Origin: Parus major
Taxonomy: Eukaryota; Chordata; Aves; Passeriformes; Paridae
DNA: 64,000 bases
Reading direction: 5' to 3'
NCBI RefSeq assembly: GCF_001522545.3
Contig: NC_031770.1
Coordinates: 20,234,105-20,298,104, forward strand
Positions 25,801-38,083 of this stretch are shown in pieces. Each line of letters opens with the position of its first letter. The stretch's first letter is position 1. The translations under genes and the position numbers were made by a program. The notes under the pieces were generated by a model. It ran no database searches. It worked only from the letters and a program-made list of their open reading frames with translations, and was not told the DNA's origin.

Positions 25801-28795
25801 CCTTTGGAGACATTTCCTTCCCTCTGTGCAGAGTGTAGGGAGGAGGTGAGGACAGTAGCTACACAAGGTTTGGGTCAGAAAGTAGGAGAACACTGTGACT
25901 CTTTCCCATAGTTCCTATCCTCATATTTGGGCACTTAAATACATTTGCAAGTCTGTCCCAAAATGACTAAATTGCAGTAATTTCATTTCTCTTTGGATTG
26001 CTCATTTATAACAAGCATACATGCAGCTAATCAATAGATGAGACAGTGAAACTAGTGGATTTACAACTTAATATGCTGGAGTCGATAATGGGCTCTAAAG
26101 ACATTTTCATTTCAGAAATCGGCACAATATGTTCTTTACTAAACTTACGTGATCTATTTTAATTCCCCAAGTAACTTAAATATCCAGAGAAAATGCAGAA
26201 TCCAAACTAAATTTGTTATGCTTCAGTTTTCAAGTGATATTTCAGTATTTACATATATTTCATGTCTTCCCTAGCTAATTCATCTGGCTGGTGAAAGCCA
26301 CAAGCAGCTCAGACTCTTCCCTTTTGGCAGAAGCTTGGCACTGAGACACTCAACCCACACTAGGAGGGACTAATGAAAGGACATGATGAAAGTCTCTGTT
26401 TTATTTAGGTATTAATGTTTCAGAGTGAAGCTTAGCTAGCTGCTTTCCTTGTTCCCACTGCAGCAGACATAGCTGTCTGCTTTTCTGTGTATGTATATGA
26501 ATTCAGTGTTCACCTGACAGCATAGAAAATGAGAATGGGCAGTCTGCAGACACAGCTTCATATGCTGTGTCTCGATGAGTTTTTTTCCAGCTGTGTGCCC
26601 TGTTCAAAGAAGAAGGAATTGCACCCATGTGATCCTAGGAGGATCTGGATGTTCATTCATCCACGTTCATTTGGGTTTACCTGGTTTCAAGGCTTTAAAC
26701 ATGAAGGAAGATTCTCTTCCAGTTATTCTAACAAATTCCATTACCACTCTTATTTCTTGTATTCTTTTCAAGCCTTTCCTCAGTGTGGAGTTGATTCTGA
26801 GCCTTCATATGGCAACACACATCTGCTGAGGGACACAGAAATATAGCACCTGTTCTTTATTGGACCTTGTTATTTTCATAAACAAGACAGTCCGTAGCAG
26901 CTGCAATGGAAAACATTATTTGTGTTCCTTATACCATCATGTGACATGGGGGCTTTTCAGCCTACTCATTTGAAGCCATCCACTACCTCTTACAACCAGA
27001 AGGGACAGGGATCCTCTGTAGCAATCCACTACTCCAAAACTGAGGGAACATTCCATAAACATCTGGAAGGAAAATGTCAGATCTCTGCTCAACCTCTCAG
27101 TATTTCATTGGGAAGCTGTGCTTTGCTGAGAAGTATGTCCCTGAAGTGTACACCCAAATGTGTGTCTGATCAATATTCACTGCTAATATTCAGAAAATAG
27201 GTTGAGCTTCCCTCCAAGCACAGAAAAGGGAGAGGTCATCTCTCCCTGCATTAACACTGTGTGCTTCTGGCCTTCTGCTAATGGTGCCTGCTCTATACAA
27301 AAAGGTGCAGAGCAAATCTCTTTTTCCTGGCTTATACTGGCATAACTGGGCTGCACCTTTCCCAAATGGCTACCTGCAAACTGTCCTCTACTTACAGCCA
27401 GTCTCTGCTTGGAGACCAGGTATCTTCCTGTAGAAAGTATAAAGCATTGAGGAAAGGAATGGAAAATCTGGTGAAGAAAAATGTTTTTTGAGAGATTGGG
27501 GTTTGAACTTTTTGGTCCTTCATTTTTTTTAAATACCCAGTTCATTTTAAAGGTGACATTTTAAGTTCAGTCACATACTCAGACTAAACTTTGGCCTTTA
27601 TAATGTAGCTCCAAGTAAATTGTTTATGCTTACCTTTTAATGTCTCTCAGAAGTGATTACATACAGAGCAGGCAAAGTTTGAATGAAGAGTTAGGACTGT
27701 TCAGTACAGGGCAGAGAAAAAGGAATAAAAATATAGGAGGTAAAAACCTTTTGGTCTCCTTTAAAACACTGCTTTTATTTCCCATTGTGTTGGCAGAAAG
27801 CAGGGATTTAAAGCTGTGAATTGCCTGGAGGCTGTACTATCTTCCTCTACTTAGCAGCAGTTAGAACTGCTCTTTTTTCACATGTGTTGGGTGAGAGAGA
27901 CAAGGACTCAGAATGATTGAGAAAAGGGAATAAACTAAGCTTGTATTTAAAAATAATATGACACATCTATTGTACCTGTGTAAAATAGGACCTAAACCAG
28001 TAATTGTAGTTTCCTGAAGCTGCACACAGGAACACAGGGGGATATGCTGAGACTTAATTAATTAATGTTTGTAACATGATGTGAGATCCTATGATGAAAA
28101 GTCATATATAACTGCAAAGTCCTAATTTTATGGAGCACAGCTGACATTCAGTGGCATTTTTAAGGAAACTGATGTGGGAGTTCACCTGCAATCTGTGTTA
28201 AGATTCAGACTGTCCTTGTACAAGTCCCCTTAAAGATTTTCTTCTTTTTTTCTCTTTACCTTTCTCTTTCCCCTGTTATGGATGTTGAGCTGTGCAAAGG
28301 CAAAAATTGAAAATAATTGCTTTCTTAAGGGAAAACAAAGGAGCCTTTCCTCTCTGTCTTCCATTCACCAAAACTACACCCAAAGCCTGTTTTTCAAATT
28401 TTACAGAAAAGAGAAATTTGGAGAAACTGCACCCAGGTCATTTTAAGAACAGATGGAAAAGGTTTTACAGTGTTCAGAGCTACTTTTCCTTTCATTATCA
28501 TACACGATGTTATTTGGAAGGAGATGAAGGTGTCTTATGGCACACATATTTGAAGTCAAAAATGTAATAGGGGCAATGTGAATTCTTAAAAAAGAAACTT
28601 CAAATTAAACCAAAAGCCAAGATATCTGGTCATGAGAAAAGCACATTCTTTCTGCAACAAAATAAAACTGAGTGCCATAAGATACCTTGAGTTGAGAAGT
28701 TCATGGATGTAGATTACCCATTTTTATGGATAACAAAAACATTCATTATTTCATTACATTGGTTTATAAAGCTCCTACCACTATGGACATTATTA

Positions 28796-28842
28796 AGGAA
28801 AAATAAAAATAAAAAATGAATAAATAAATAAATAAATAAAAG
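28796..28842. repeat. (AAAT)n microsatellite
   Basis: A-rich tract with several tandem taaa/aaat units (gaataaataaataaataaa). Confidence 0.85.
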
Positions 28843-30283
28843 ATTGAGACTAAGAAGAATGATGTGGCAGTCCAGATTTTGTTTGTTCTGATTCTGGCCA
28901 TCAGCCAAAATATCAAATGGAAAATACGGTTTATGGCATTAGGAAAAAATATAACATTAACCCCCTAATGCTCCATATTAAGGATGTACCCCCTACCATT
29001 TGCAGGTTTGAGCCCTTAGGCTCTAGCTGCTGTTTGACAACAGCAGTGGGTTGCTTTTTTTTGCTCTTGCCATATCTACAAACACTATGGAATAAATCCA
29101 TGAGAGAAACCCCACTCCCAAATGTTAACAAACAGTGGATGGAAAGTCATTGTTTGTCAGGAGCACTGCATGTGGTACTTATGTTAAACATAATCTTAGA
29201 GTTCAGCTGGATGAGTGCACCAGTAGTAATGAAGAGACACAAACTCCAACCAGGCTTTGTGTATTTGACTTTCTCAGATTTTTACCTTCCCTGAAGATGT
29301 GTTTCTACCCCAGATTATAAAGCTCCATCTGAGAGATGCTTCATTCCTATTCCCCTTGTGACCGAGGCAAATTGCAAATTCTGCATTACCTTCATGTGTT
29401 TATGCAGATTCCACATTACGTGGTGTGTGAGTTTGGAATGGCACACAAATCTCCCAGCTCAGTTCTGTAGGGTTTGACATTGCTTGAATATTGTGCTGCA
29501 TTTTACATACCATGAAGTCTTTGCTGATGGTGAAGCTGCTCTCCTCTCTCACTCCCACCAGCTCTCCACAAAGCATGCCCCACTCAGCTAAAGATCAGGA
29601 CATACAAGATATGCACCTTTTTCCAGTGGTGACACATAACTGGTTTTTGTTGTGATTCAAGTATCTTATGTTATGCTCTATTGTGTCTCAAATAGAATTT
29701 TTTTTTTCTTCAGATATAGCCTGTCCTATTTTGAAGAGAAGTTTAGTCTAGTTGCTCATAATCAACATGATTATTGAATGCAAAAAGTACTGTTTGGGAT
29801 AAGTAGTGATGTCAGCTTTGAACTAAAACCAACATTTATGGGAAACTGTCCCATCACCTATCCAGTTTATAAAAAGAGCTGCTTATTTCCTTCTACCTCA
29901 CTTTCTAACTGTGAGGCATAATAAATACGGTTTAAAGTGGAAAAATGTGGGGGAAAAAATAAGGTGCAAAACTATGGTTTATTATACAGTTGGCCTTGTG
30001 AGTGTTGTTAGAGATAAAATATTAATGTTAGGAAAACATGTTGATATCGTCCTCTAGATGGTGCCTACAGTGGAATGTCATGTCATTGATATTTTGGTTT
30101 ATTTGATTTATTTAGTCATGCAGAGAAAAAAAAATCTTTTTCTGGGTTTCAGTATTCCTTAGTAGAAATTAGACAAATACAGATGGAAATACATTTTTGA
30201 GAAGGTGCCATTTGGGGATGTTTGATGAATTTTAAATAAATAATTGTGAAAGAAAAGAGAAAATAAGAGAAAGGCAAAAAAAC

Positions 30284-30394
30284 AGGAGAGAAGGGGAAGA
30301 GGAAGAGGAAGAGGAAGAGGAAGAGGAAGAAGAAGAGGAAGAGGAAGAGGAAGAGGAAGAGGAAGAGGAAGAGGAAGAGGAAGAGGAAGAGGAA
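30284..30394. repeat. (GGAAGA)n purine microsatellite
   Basis: An uninterrupted 111-base all-purine run, nearly all tandem ggaaga hexamers with one variant unit (gaagaagaa). The minus-strand translation is a meaningless Phe-Leu alternation. The mirror symmetry of such tracts can favour triplex (H-DNA) structure. The upstream 30248-30283 is also purine-rich. Confidence 0.95.
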
Positions 30395-31054
30395 TCTCAT
30401 TGAAATAGCAATGTTGACTTTGCCCAAAGAGGTTTCTTTAAGTTTTTTTCATCAAAAGTGCAACATAATTGGTGTTTTAGAAGTGTACTGCTACCCAAAG
30501 GCCAACTTGATTTTATTTGACTTCATTTTAATGTGCAATGCATCCTAATTTTCTTTGTGCTGCTTTGCTTTCAAGTCAAAGTTAGGGATTTGGATGCCTG
30601 GTGAGACTGCAGCAGGTCCCAGGTGTGCCAGAAAAGAGAACTGTCTACTTTGAAATAGGCAGCAACTCCACAAGACAGATTCAGCTACATGCAATTTACA
30701 GCTCCTTACATGCACTGCCAAGAAGGAGGAAAAACGAATTGCAATGTAGTATTTTTATATCAGATATTAATTGTTGTTGTTTGCAGAATATTTTGAATTT
30801 AGATTAGTGCTGTTTCTTCTTAGTACAGTCCACAAGCCCATGTAGGACAGTTTGCATAGGAAATGATTAAGTTCTGCAGTAAATGACACAGGATGTGTAG
30901 ATTAGGGTTTTTATTAAAAATGCTGCTAGCATGGTGCTGTTAGGAAAGGATGAGAACATGGGGTCACAGAGGAGAGAAAAGTTCAGTTCTCTGGTGTTGA
31001 TGGCAAAACTACCATTTCTCTTAAAAATAAATTACAAGAACATTCTTAGAAGCT

Positions 31055-31073
31055 AAAAAAAAAAAAAAAAAAA
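31055..31073. repeat. Poly-A run of 19
   Basis: A 19-base homopolymer of A. No retroposon body was recognised upstream. Confidence 0.85.
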
Positions 31074-34000
31074 GCATTCCTTTAGCCAGGAATCTCAAGG
31101 AAACAATGTTTTAGGATCATGCAATCAATGTTTATGTTTTTATAAGAAGTCATTTTATGTGCTTTACTTTGTGGACTGAATTTATTCTAATACATTTTTA
31201 AACTGAAATTTCCTACATTTATTTATAGAAAAGCAAGTTCAAATGTAATGAATTTTTGAATGTCATTTCCTAGCCACTGTAGAAGGAAAGACTGCATCGA
31301 TCCATCTCAGGGCTGGGAAGGAAAGAGTGTCCTTTCATCCCAACAAAAGACAATTTGGATGAACATTCCCTGGGCAAAAATGTTTTAAAATTTTTTCAGG
31401 TTTAATAAGGGACTATCTGGATTTACAAACTTGAACATTTTATTTAAATATATGTCTAATTTTATTATTTTGGTTTTTATTTGCCATAAAAATTACTACC
31501 TGAGTGGTACATTTTGCTGATATTGAAAGCCTGTTGGGTCATATCAAATAATCAAGTCATTATTTAAAATTATTTAAAAATATGTGTTGAAAGGCAATTT
31601 TGAAATTCTAAAATGACATGGAGAATCATTTTACATTATTAAGAATTACTAAGAATGTCATTACATTCTTAAAATGTAAAATTTGAAGAGTGAAATTTGC
31701 AAAAAAATCTAATGAAAAATCTAAAATTATACAAACTGGAAGAAAAATAGCTAGTGCAAGATCAGTTTCTTGTAAAAATTGAAATTCTGGTTACCTGTAG
31801 GCAAGATAATTTCTGGTTAAATGAATAACATGTTGGTTTCTGTTTGACTAACCTTTGAGATTTTTCAGTACCACCATGGGAATAATTTATATTCCAGTCC
31901 ACACTGCTACAGGAATAGACTCATAGATTACTTGTGTATCCATAAGTTATATCCTTGTGAATCTGAGCATAAGGCTTTAGGAACAGGGTAGATTTTTTAA
32001 ATGGAAAAGACACAGTGTGCATGATATAAGCCCGAGAAGGAAGGCAGCCCAGAGGACAAGTTAGTGTTTGCATGTGAATATGAGCTCAGTGTAATGTTTA
32101 GGGTGCTCAGAACAGTCTGGGAAATAAGAGTGAGCATCAGAGTCAAGGTAGAAGTGCTCCCAGTGCTTTGCAGAAAATGGCAATGAGTTTGGATTAGACT
32201 TTAGGGAGCTGGATAAAATGATAATGACAAAGGTGAGGATAAACCAAGTATCTTTATAATTTCCCAAGCATTCCCCCTCTCTTCTGTCACGTGTGGAGGA
32301 ATCTGTTTGATTTCCTTGATGGAGAATTTGAAAATTTTAGTCAGACAATGGTTGGATTGATGTTCTGGCTGTCAGGAGACCATAGCTTTCTCCTCCCTTG
32401 TCCAGGGAGAGTTTCCTGTCTCTGCCTCTATACAAGGGGATGTTCTACTGAGCTGCCTTCCCATTGTTTTGTCCATGGGTTATGAAAGAGCTGGTTTGGA
32501 TTCCTGTGCCACTACTCCAGTTAGCAGTGTGATAGTGTCTGATGCTACTGGGTTTAGTTAGAGGCTCACAGAAAGAACGAGCTAGCTTTTTATTCAGCTA
32601 TACAAGATACCTGCCAAGTAGAGATTATGGTACAAAGATAGGAAGAGGGAAGAAACCAGGGCTGAACCTTAACATGACTGATGATGACTTACTGAGCTTT
32701 GATGATTACCCCTGAAGAAAGGACAGATACTCAAGCTGCCTGTTGGGCAGCTCTTCAGTGTTTCAGAGATCTTCTGATGTGTCTGTCACAGTCTGAACTC
32801 ATTCCTTGAGACCTAGGCAACTGGGTAAGCTGGCCTGCCTTTAAAGAAGAGGAAAAGCCCAGAGTGACACCCCTGGAAAGTGCTGCTTCATCAGATCGAT
32901 AGATTCAAAGATGACTAGGTTGTGTAGTTGTGTGCAGTTTAAACATTTGTGCAGGGAGTCCACCCGTGCAGAGTATTATTGACAGCTACAGATCAATGCT
33001 AATTTTTGATCATTTTCAACCTACAAAGACCTCTTGACCCTGTTGCCACCTTAGGGGCACTTCAAGTAGTCAAAAGCAATCACAGTAGGCAGTGTAAAAT
33101 CATCAGACCCTTGAAGGCTGCACAGCCTTGCCCGTGCCTGGGAGGAGGACCAAGAGCTAGCAAAGAAGGCAAGCACCTTGCATTATGGATGCCGCTGCCT
33201 TTGAACGGCATGAAAGACTATGCTAATTTGTTTCCAGACTTTAAGTGACTTCTGTGTTCATGAATTAAAAAATAAACAAATAAAAAAGGCAATCTGAAGC
33301 AAATCTTGACAAATGCATTATTCATGATTCACGTTCTCTCGTTTTATGTTTGGAAAAACGTGTTAAAACAAGGTTTTATTTTAAATAACTTTTATCCTAA
33401 TTTACAGTGAGAAGAGTGGAATTAGTGGAGGAATGTATTTGTTGCTGTTAACAGTTTGTGCTGCCAATGGCAGCATGTGAAGCACTTTACAGAGCAAAAT
33501 CAAAGGTCCTACCTGGAGTAGTGATGCTGCTAGAGCTGCACCAGGGGAGAGACCAGGCTGCCAAAAGCAAGGACGATGTCAAAGGTTGGGCTCTGGGCTA
33601 CAGGTTGTAATCAGGTCACAGTGGCTTGTCACAACCTCCCTCCTCTGTCAGGTGTCCATTTCTGTAGTGTTTATATGGAAAGAATGAAAGGGCCATAAAG
33701 GACAAATATGAGACTGTACACACTTAAATGTTTGCTGGAATATTCCTAATTTAATGACTGATGGAGTGAGAATGCTTCACAGTTGGGGACAGAGAAAGGA
33801 GGACATGGGCTTGAAGTCCATTGGATTTCATGGCCTGCCAGTCTACAAATATCTTAATGTTCACATTAAAATTTTATTTTGTTGGTTTTCTTTTAATGGT
33901 GAATGAAATCTGGACTGTTAGCACTTGTAAACATGGGAAATATGAGTTTATGGCTTTGCAGAGGAAGACTAGGAGAATACTCCAGACAGTGATTTTGTTC

Positions 34001-36687
34001 CTGTGCCTTTTTAAGTCTGATCCTTTGCCCACTGAAGCCAAAGATACGGTGCTATCAGTGCAAGGTGTATTTTACAATTTATATTTGACCATTCCAGCAG
34101 GACAGTATTTCTAGGCTGAAAATGTCATGGGAGGACATAAAGTGATTCTTAAAATGAATCATTGAGTCTGCCATCCATACTCTTTTCAGCATCAGCCTTT
34201 GAGCTGAGCAAATTCATGACTGGCAATGGCAGCAGTGCAGTGGGAGAAAGTGTGGCTCTGTATTCTGGGACTACATCCCCTGAGCTTACTTCAAAAGCAA
34301 ACAAAACAAAAAAACATGTAAACCACTTGGTCCTCAAGAAGTATCTGTAGGAGCCAGGGATAAAAGTCATCCCTGGAAGGAATGGTTTAGCAGTCTCCAG
34401 AGAACATGATGAACTGCAGGCAAGGAAATCCCTCCATCCTTGTTTCATTTCAAAGTGTAGTGAGGATTGTAAATAATTAAATCTTGGGGTTTAGTGGGAA
34501 AATGGTAGAGGGTGGTGGTAGCTGGTTTTCTGTTTAAAAATAGAAATCTAGTGTTTTGTAGAATTGCTGTCACGAAAACCCACCCAATGATGCATCTCAT
34601 TAAAAAGCAGAGCCATTTCTTTTTGTCTGATGTTTTTAATAATGTGTTTGTACCTTCAGAGAACCTCCTTGTAGCAGTTCAGGGGCAGTAATTTAATGCT
34701 ATGTGCTCCCTTCCTCCCATCCCCACCCCCGAACCATGGAATGTAAATTTTAGGCTTTTAAAAGTTCTGTTTTGAAAACCTAATAGATAGCTGTCCTCGT
34801 AAAAACTATTAATACAGACTACATCCAATTGTAAAGCTAATTTTAATCATGTTTTGTGCCAACATAATTTCTGATGCCAGATTTTTATGCTAAGCATGAG
34901 CCTCGATTTAAACGTGGTTCTTTAACCTGCAGTTCATAATTTTGCAGTCGGCTGTATAGGTTTTTTGGCTATGGCAGTTTAAATGCTTCCACTTTCAAGG
35001 ATCTAAGCCATAAATGTTTATTAAAAGAATCTATAATGAAATCAGGTTTGTTATTTTTTTAATGGCTGCCTTGAGTATGTTGGATGACTGAACGCATGTT
35101 GTTAATCATTAAGTACTCATGTTACAAAAAGTGTTTGATAGTATTGCCATCTAGGGGCTGAATGAAATTCTCCCTACCGAAATAAACTGTAATTGAACAG
35201 GTGCTGCTATTGACAATATACATATGTTTTTGCTTTATAGCCCACATGCTTTCCATGTTTCTTATGACAAAAGATATCTCTAAATGTCCCACAGCAGCCA
35301 GAGCTTTTTTATATATAATCTGTTTGAGGTGATTGCTATTTGCATTTCAGCTTATGCTTTTTTGGCAGTGATGACTGGGAATTCCTAACAAAGAATTATA
35401 CTTTTTTGCATTATTAATCTTGCTAGTGTTTGCCCTATTTAACAGAAAAAAGGAATCATTTATCAGAAAAGTATGTTTATAATCTGTACTTGTGGCATCT
35501 TTAGATTTAATATTCATAATGGTCATTCAAATGCTGTGCTATATTTATCTAAAAGACTAACTCATTGTTTTGAGGAAATAACTATTTAAATATTTATGAT
35601 CTAACTTTTAATATTTTAAAAAAGAAATTAATATTTCTTTAAAATTTGTTTCTGAGTCTGATAGCTTAACAAATGTTTAAATATTAAACAATTGAAAATG
35701 TTAGCATTTAACAACTTAATACGACTTACTGACACAGGGAAATTGACTTCATCTCTTTCTATCACATGAAGGCAACTGAATTCCTGCACTCTCTTGTGAT
35801 CTATATAATTCATGCCAAAATACAGCTAAAAATGAGATTAAATATATCAGTGATCAGCTGAACTTTTTTCTTTGCTTCTCTGAGCAGACACATTTGTACA
35901 GTCTCTTACTGGAACATGTTACCCCTGTTCTTTGTTGGTCGCTGTGCCTTTTGTGACTGCTCAAAATAATTACTTGGCTGTTTTGTCATCCTGCCTAGAT
36001 CAGATTTTGTGCTGAGGCTCTCCTTGCCTGAGCAGTGTCAGGTCTGTGTCAGATGCTGTTTGGGGTGAGTTGGGATACCAGTGGCCCCTCCTGGCCATGG
36101 CTGATGTCCATCAGCCTGCATCCCCGCCATACCCCTCTGCTGGGCTGTGCTCTGGTGTGGCAGCAGGTCAGCCCTGGCCCTTGCAGCCCTGGCTGAGCCC
36201 AGTGGAATTCACAAATTATTCATACAGATTTCCATGGCCTGAGTAGCTAGAAGAGGACAGCATGCCTATGAAATGTCACTTTTACACACAAGATGCATAA
36301 GATTTCTGTAGAAGCAGGCATCACTCATGTACCACAGGTTTTTACATGGTTGAATCCAATTCCATGAAGCTTCATCTTCACTGAGCAAGCTCAGACACAT
36401 CATGAATGAACTGTAAGTTGTGTCCTAGATGAGATTCAGTGTGGAGGACTCCCAAGGAATTTACTCCAAAGGCTCCATCATAATGAGAGATAATTTTTTA
36501 AACCCTAAGAATTTATTTTTGAGGCTCAATCATAAAAAAACACCAAACAAAATCCTAGTAACCAGATGGGGTATTCTGCAAAGCAGTCAGAAGTGACCCA
36601 GAGCTGAGGCCTCATTTTCCAAGTGACATAAACCACAGATGCTGATTACTTTTTTAACTAACTCAAACATCTGTATTCTTGCTTCAG

Positions 36688-36915
36688 GGAACAAAGCATC
36701 AGGCTCATTTATTTGGATTGAAACCTTTCACAACATATCATATTCATGTCGTAGCTGTAAACAACGCTGGGAAGGTTTCAAGCCCCTGGACATCTGTGCG
36801 TACTTTGGAAGCTTCACCCAGTGGCCTGAGCAACTTCACGGTGGAAAAGAAAGAAAATGGCAGGGCTCTGCTGCTAAAATGGTCAGAGCCCTCCCAACCC
36901 AATGGCGTGATTAAG
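36688..36915 (+). CDS. USH2A: Usherin coding exon (human exon 62 equivalent): FN3 second half plus next FN3 first half
   Basis: Acceptor ttgcttcag, donor attaag/gtaatc, exactly 76 codons in phase 0 at both ends. It continues the module opened in the previous exon (GTKHQAHLFGLKPF, then TTYHIHVVAVNNAGKVSSPW, then TSVRTLEASPSGL). It then opens the next one (NFTVEKKENGRALLLKW, SEPSQPNGVIK). The F strand carries no cysteine, so this module lacks the F-G disulphide typical of its neighbours. One sequon (NFT) is present. The next codon is interrupted by the intron that contains the assembly gap. Its human counterpart begins at c.12067 as I recall it. Confidence 0.95.
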
Positions 36916-38082
36916 GTAATCTTCATCTTGACAATTCACTTGATTAAAAAAGAGAAGGGAAATGCTGAATATCAAATTAAAACCTTTTTTTTATGAAAAA
37001 GGCTCAATCTAATGCATTATAGTTCAAAATAAGATGGAAGCACAAGACACTCTGTGAGGTCTCTATGCTTGTCATTATATTAAAATGAATAACATTCTTG
37101 TGCTATGCTGTGACTCTAAATTTTCATTTAAATGGAACCAAATTGTTCATTTAATGCATAGAAAGCTGTACATGAAAACACATAATCTTACTCATTGTAG
37201 AATTGGACTTGACCAAAATGTGTTTGTAGAAAACCTGGGTTTAATAGAATGCTGTTCTGAAATTTGGGACTTTTAGCTCAATGGTTTCAACTGAGTGTAA
37301 ACCTTTACCTGCAATGTTTGAAACTAGATGGGTTTATTTGAAGGTTTTTTTTCCTTAAGTGATACTCTTTAGAGCTAGTCTGTGAGAAGCTTTTTGCTGG
37401 CCTGAGAGAGCCTTGCAATGAAACCTGATAACAATCAAATATAATGAAAACTGTCACTAAGTGATTTATTACTGCATTCAAAATGAAAAAGAAAATCACG
37501 AAAATTGGATCAAAACATTCCTTTTGTATCAATGATCTGTTTGTGTGCTGATTGTTACTAGCAAGAATAAGTTTCTGAATCATCGGTTAATAGTCCTTAC
37601 CCTATTGCAAAGATTAAGGGTCTCATCTACTGATTATTGACAAAAATTGTTTCNNNNNNNNNNNNNNNNNNNNNNNNNNNNNNNNNNNNNNNNNNNNNNN
37701 NNNNNNNNNNNNNNNNNNNNNNNNNNNNNNNNNNNNNNNNNNNNNNNNNNNNNNNNNNNNNNNNNNNNNNNNNNNNNNNNNNNNNNNNNNNNNNNNNNNN
37801 NNNNNNNNNNNNNNNNNNNNNNNNNNNNNNNNNNNNNNNNNNNNNNNNNNNNNNNNNNNNNNNNNNNNNNNNNNNNNNNNNNNNNNNNNNNNNNNNNNNN
37901 NNNNNNNNNNNNNNNNNNNNNNNNNNNNNNNNNNNNNNNNNNNNNNNNNNNNNNNNNNNNNNNNNNNNNNNNNNNNNNNNNNNNNNNNNNNNNNNNNNNN
38001 NNNNNNNNNNNNNNNNNNNNNNNNNNNNNNNNNNNNNNNNNNNNNNNNNNNNNNNNNNNNNNNNNNNNNNNNNNNNNNNNNN
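36916..38082 (+). other. USH2A: Intron 62 equivalent, interrupted by an assembly gap
   Basis: Ordinary AT-rich intron up to 37653, then N. The polypyrimidine tract and acceptor of the following exon are not visible because they fall within the run of N. Confidence 0.85.
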
Positions 38083-38083
38083 N
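37654..38083. other. Assembly gap (430 N)
   Basis: 430 consecutive undetermined bases. Real sequence resumes at 38084 with cctacaatgttttcagt, which reads in frame as the second and third bases of a Thr codon followed by Tyr-Asn-Val. The gap therefore covers the end of the intron, the splice acceptor and, if the human boundary is conserved, a single exonic base at 38083. Confidence 0.98.

Larger units (their letters stand above)
12525..36687 (+). other. USH2A: Large intron (human intron 61 equivalent), 24.2 kb
   Basis: No FN3-coding segment was found across this interval. It contains AT-rich single-copy sequence, simple repeats (20080-20118, 28796-28842, 30284-30394, 31055-31073), a GC-richer block (about 22455-22830), a second GC-rich patch near 36036-36200, and two stretches that read like conserved non-coding sequence (about 21040-21620 and 34740-35540). 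Short open frames on both strands are not supported by splice sites or recognisable protein sequence. The acceptor is ttgcttcag. Confidence 0.85.

Noticed and set aside
28917..29294. 125-codon open frame on the + strand in the large intron
   Set aside because: No domain or splice signals, and overlapped by an equally plausible frame on the other strand.
30149..30427. Minus-strand frame with long Phe-Leu alternation
   Set aside because: Artefact of translating the (GGAAGA)n purine microsatellite.
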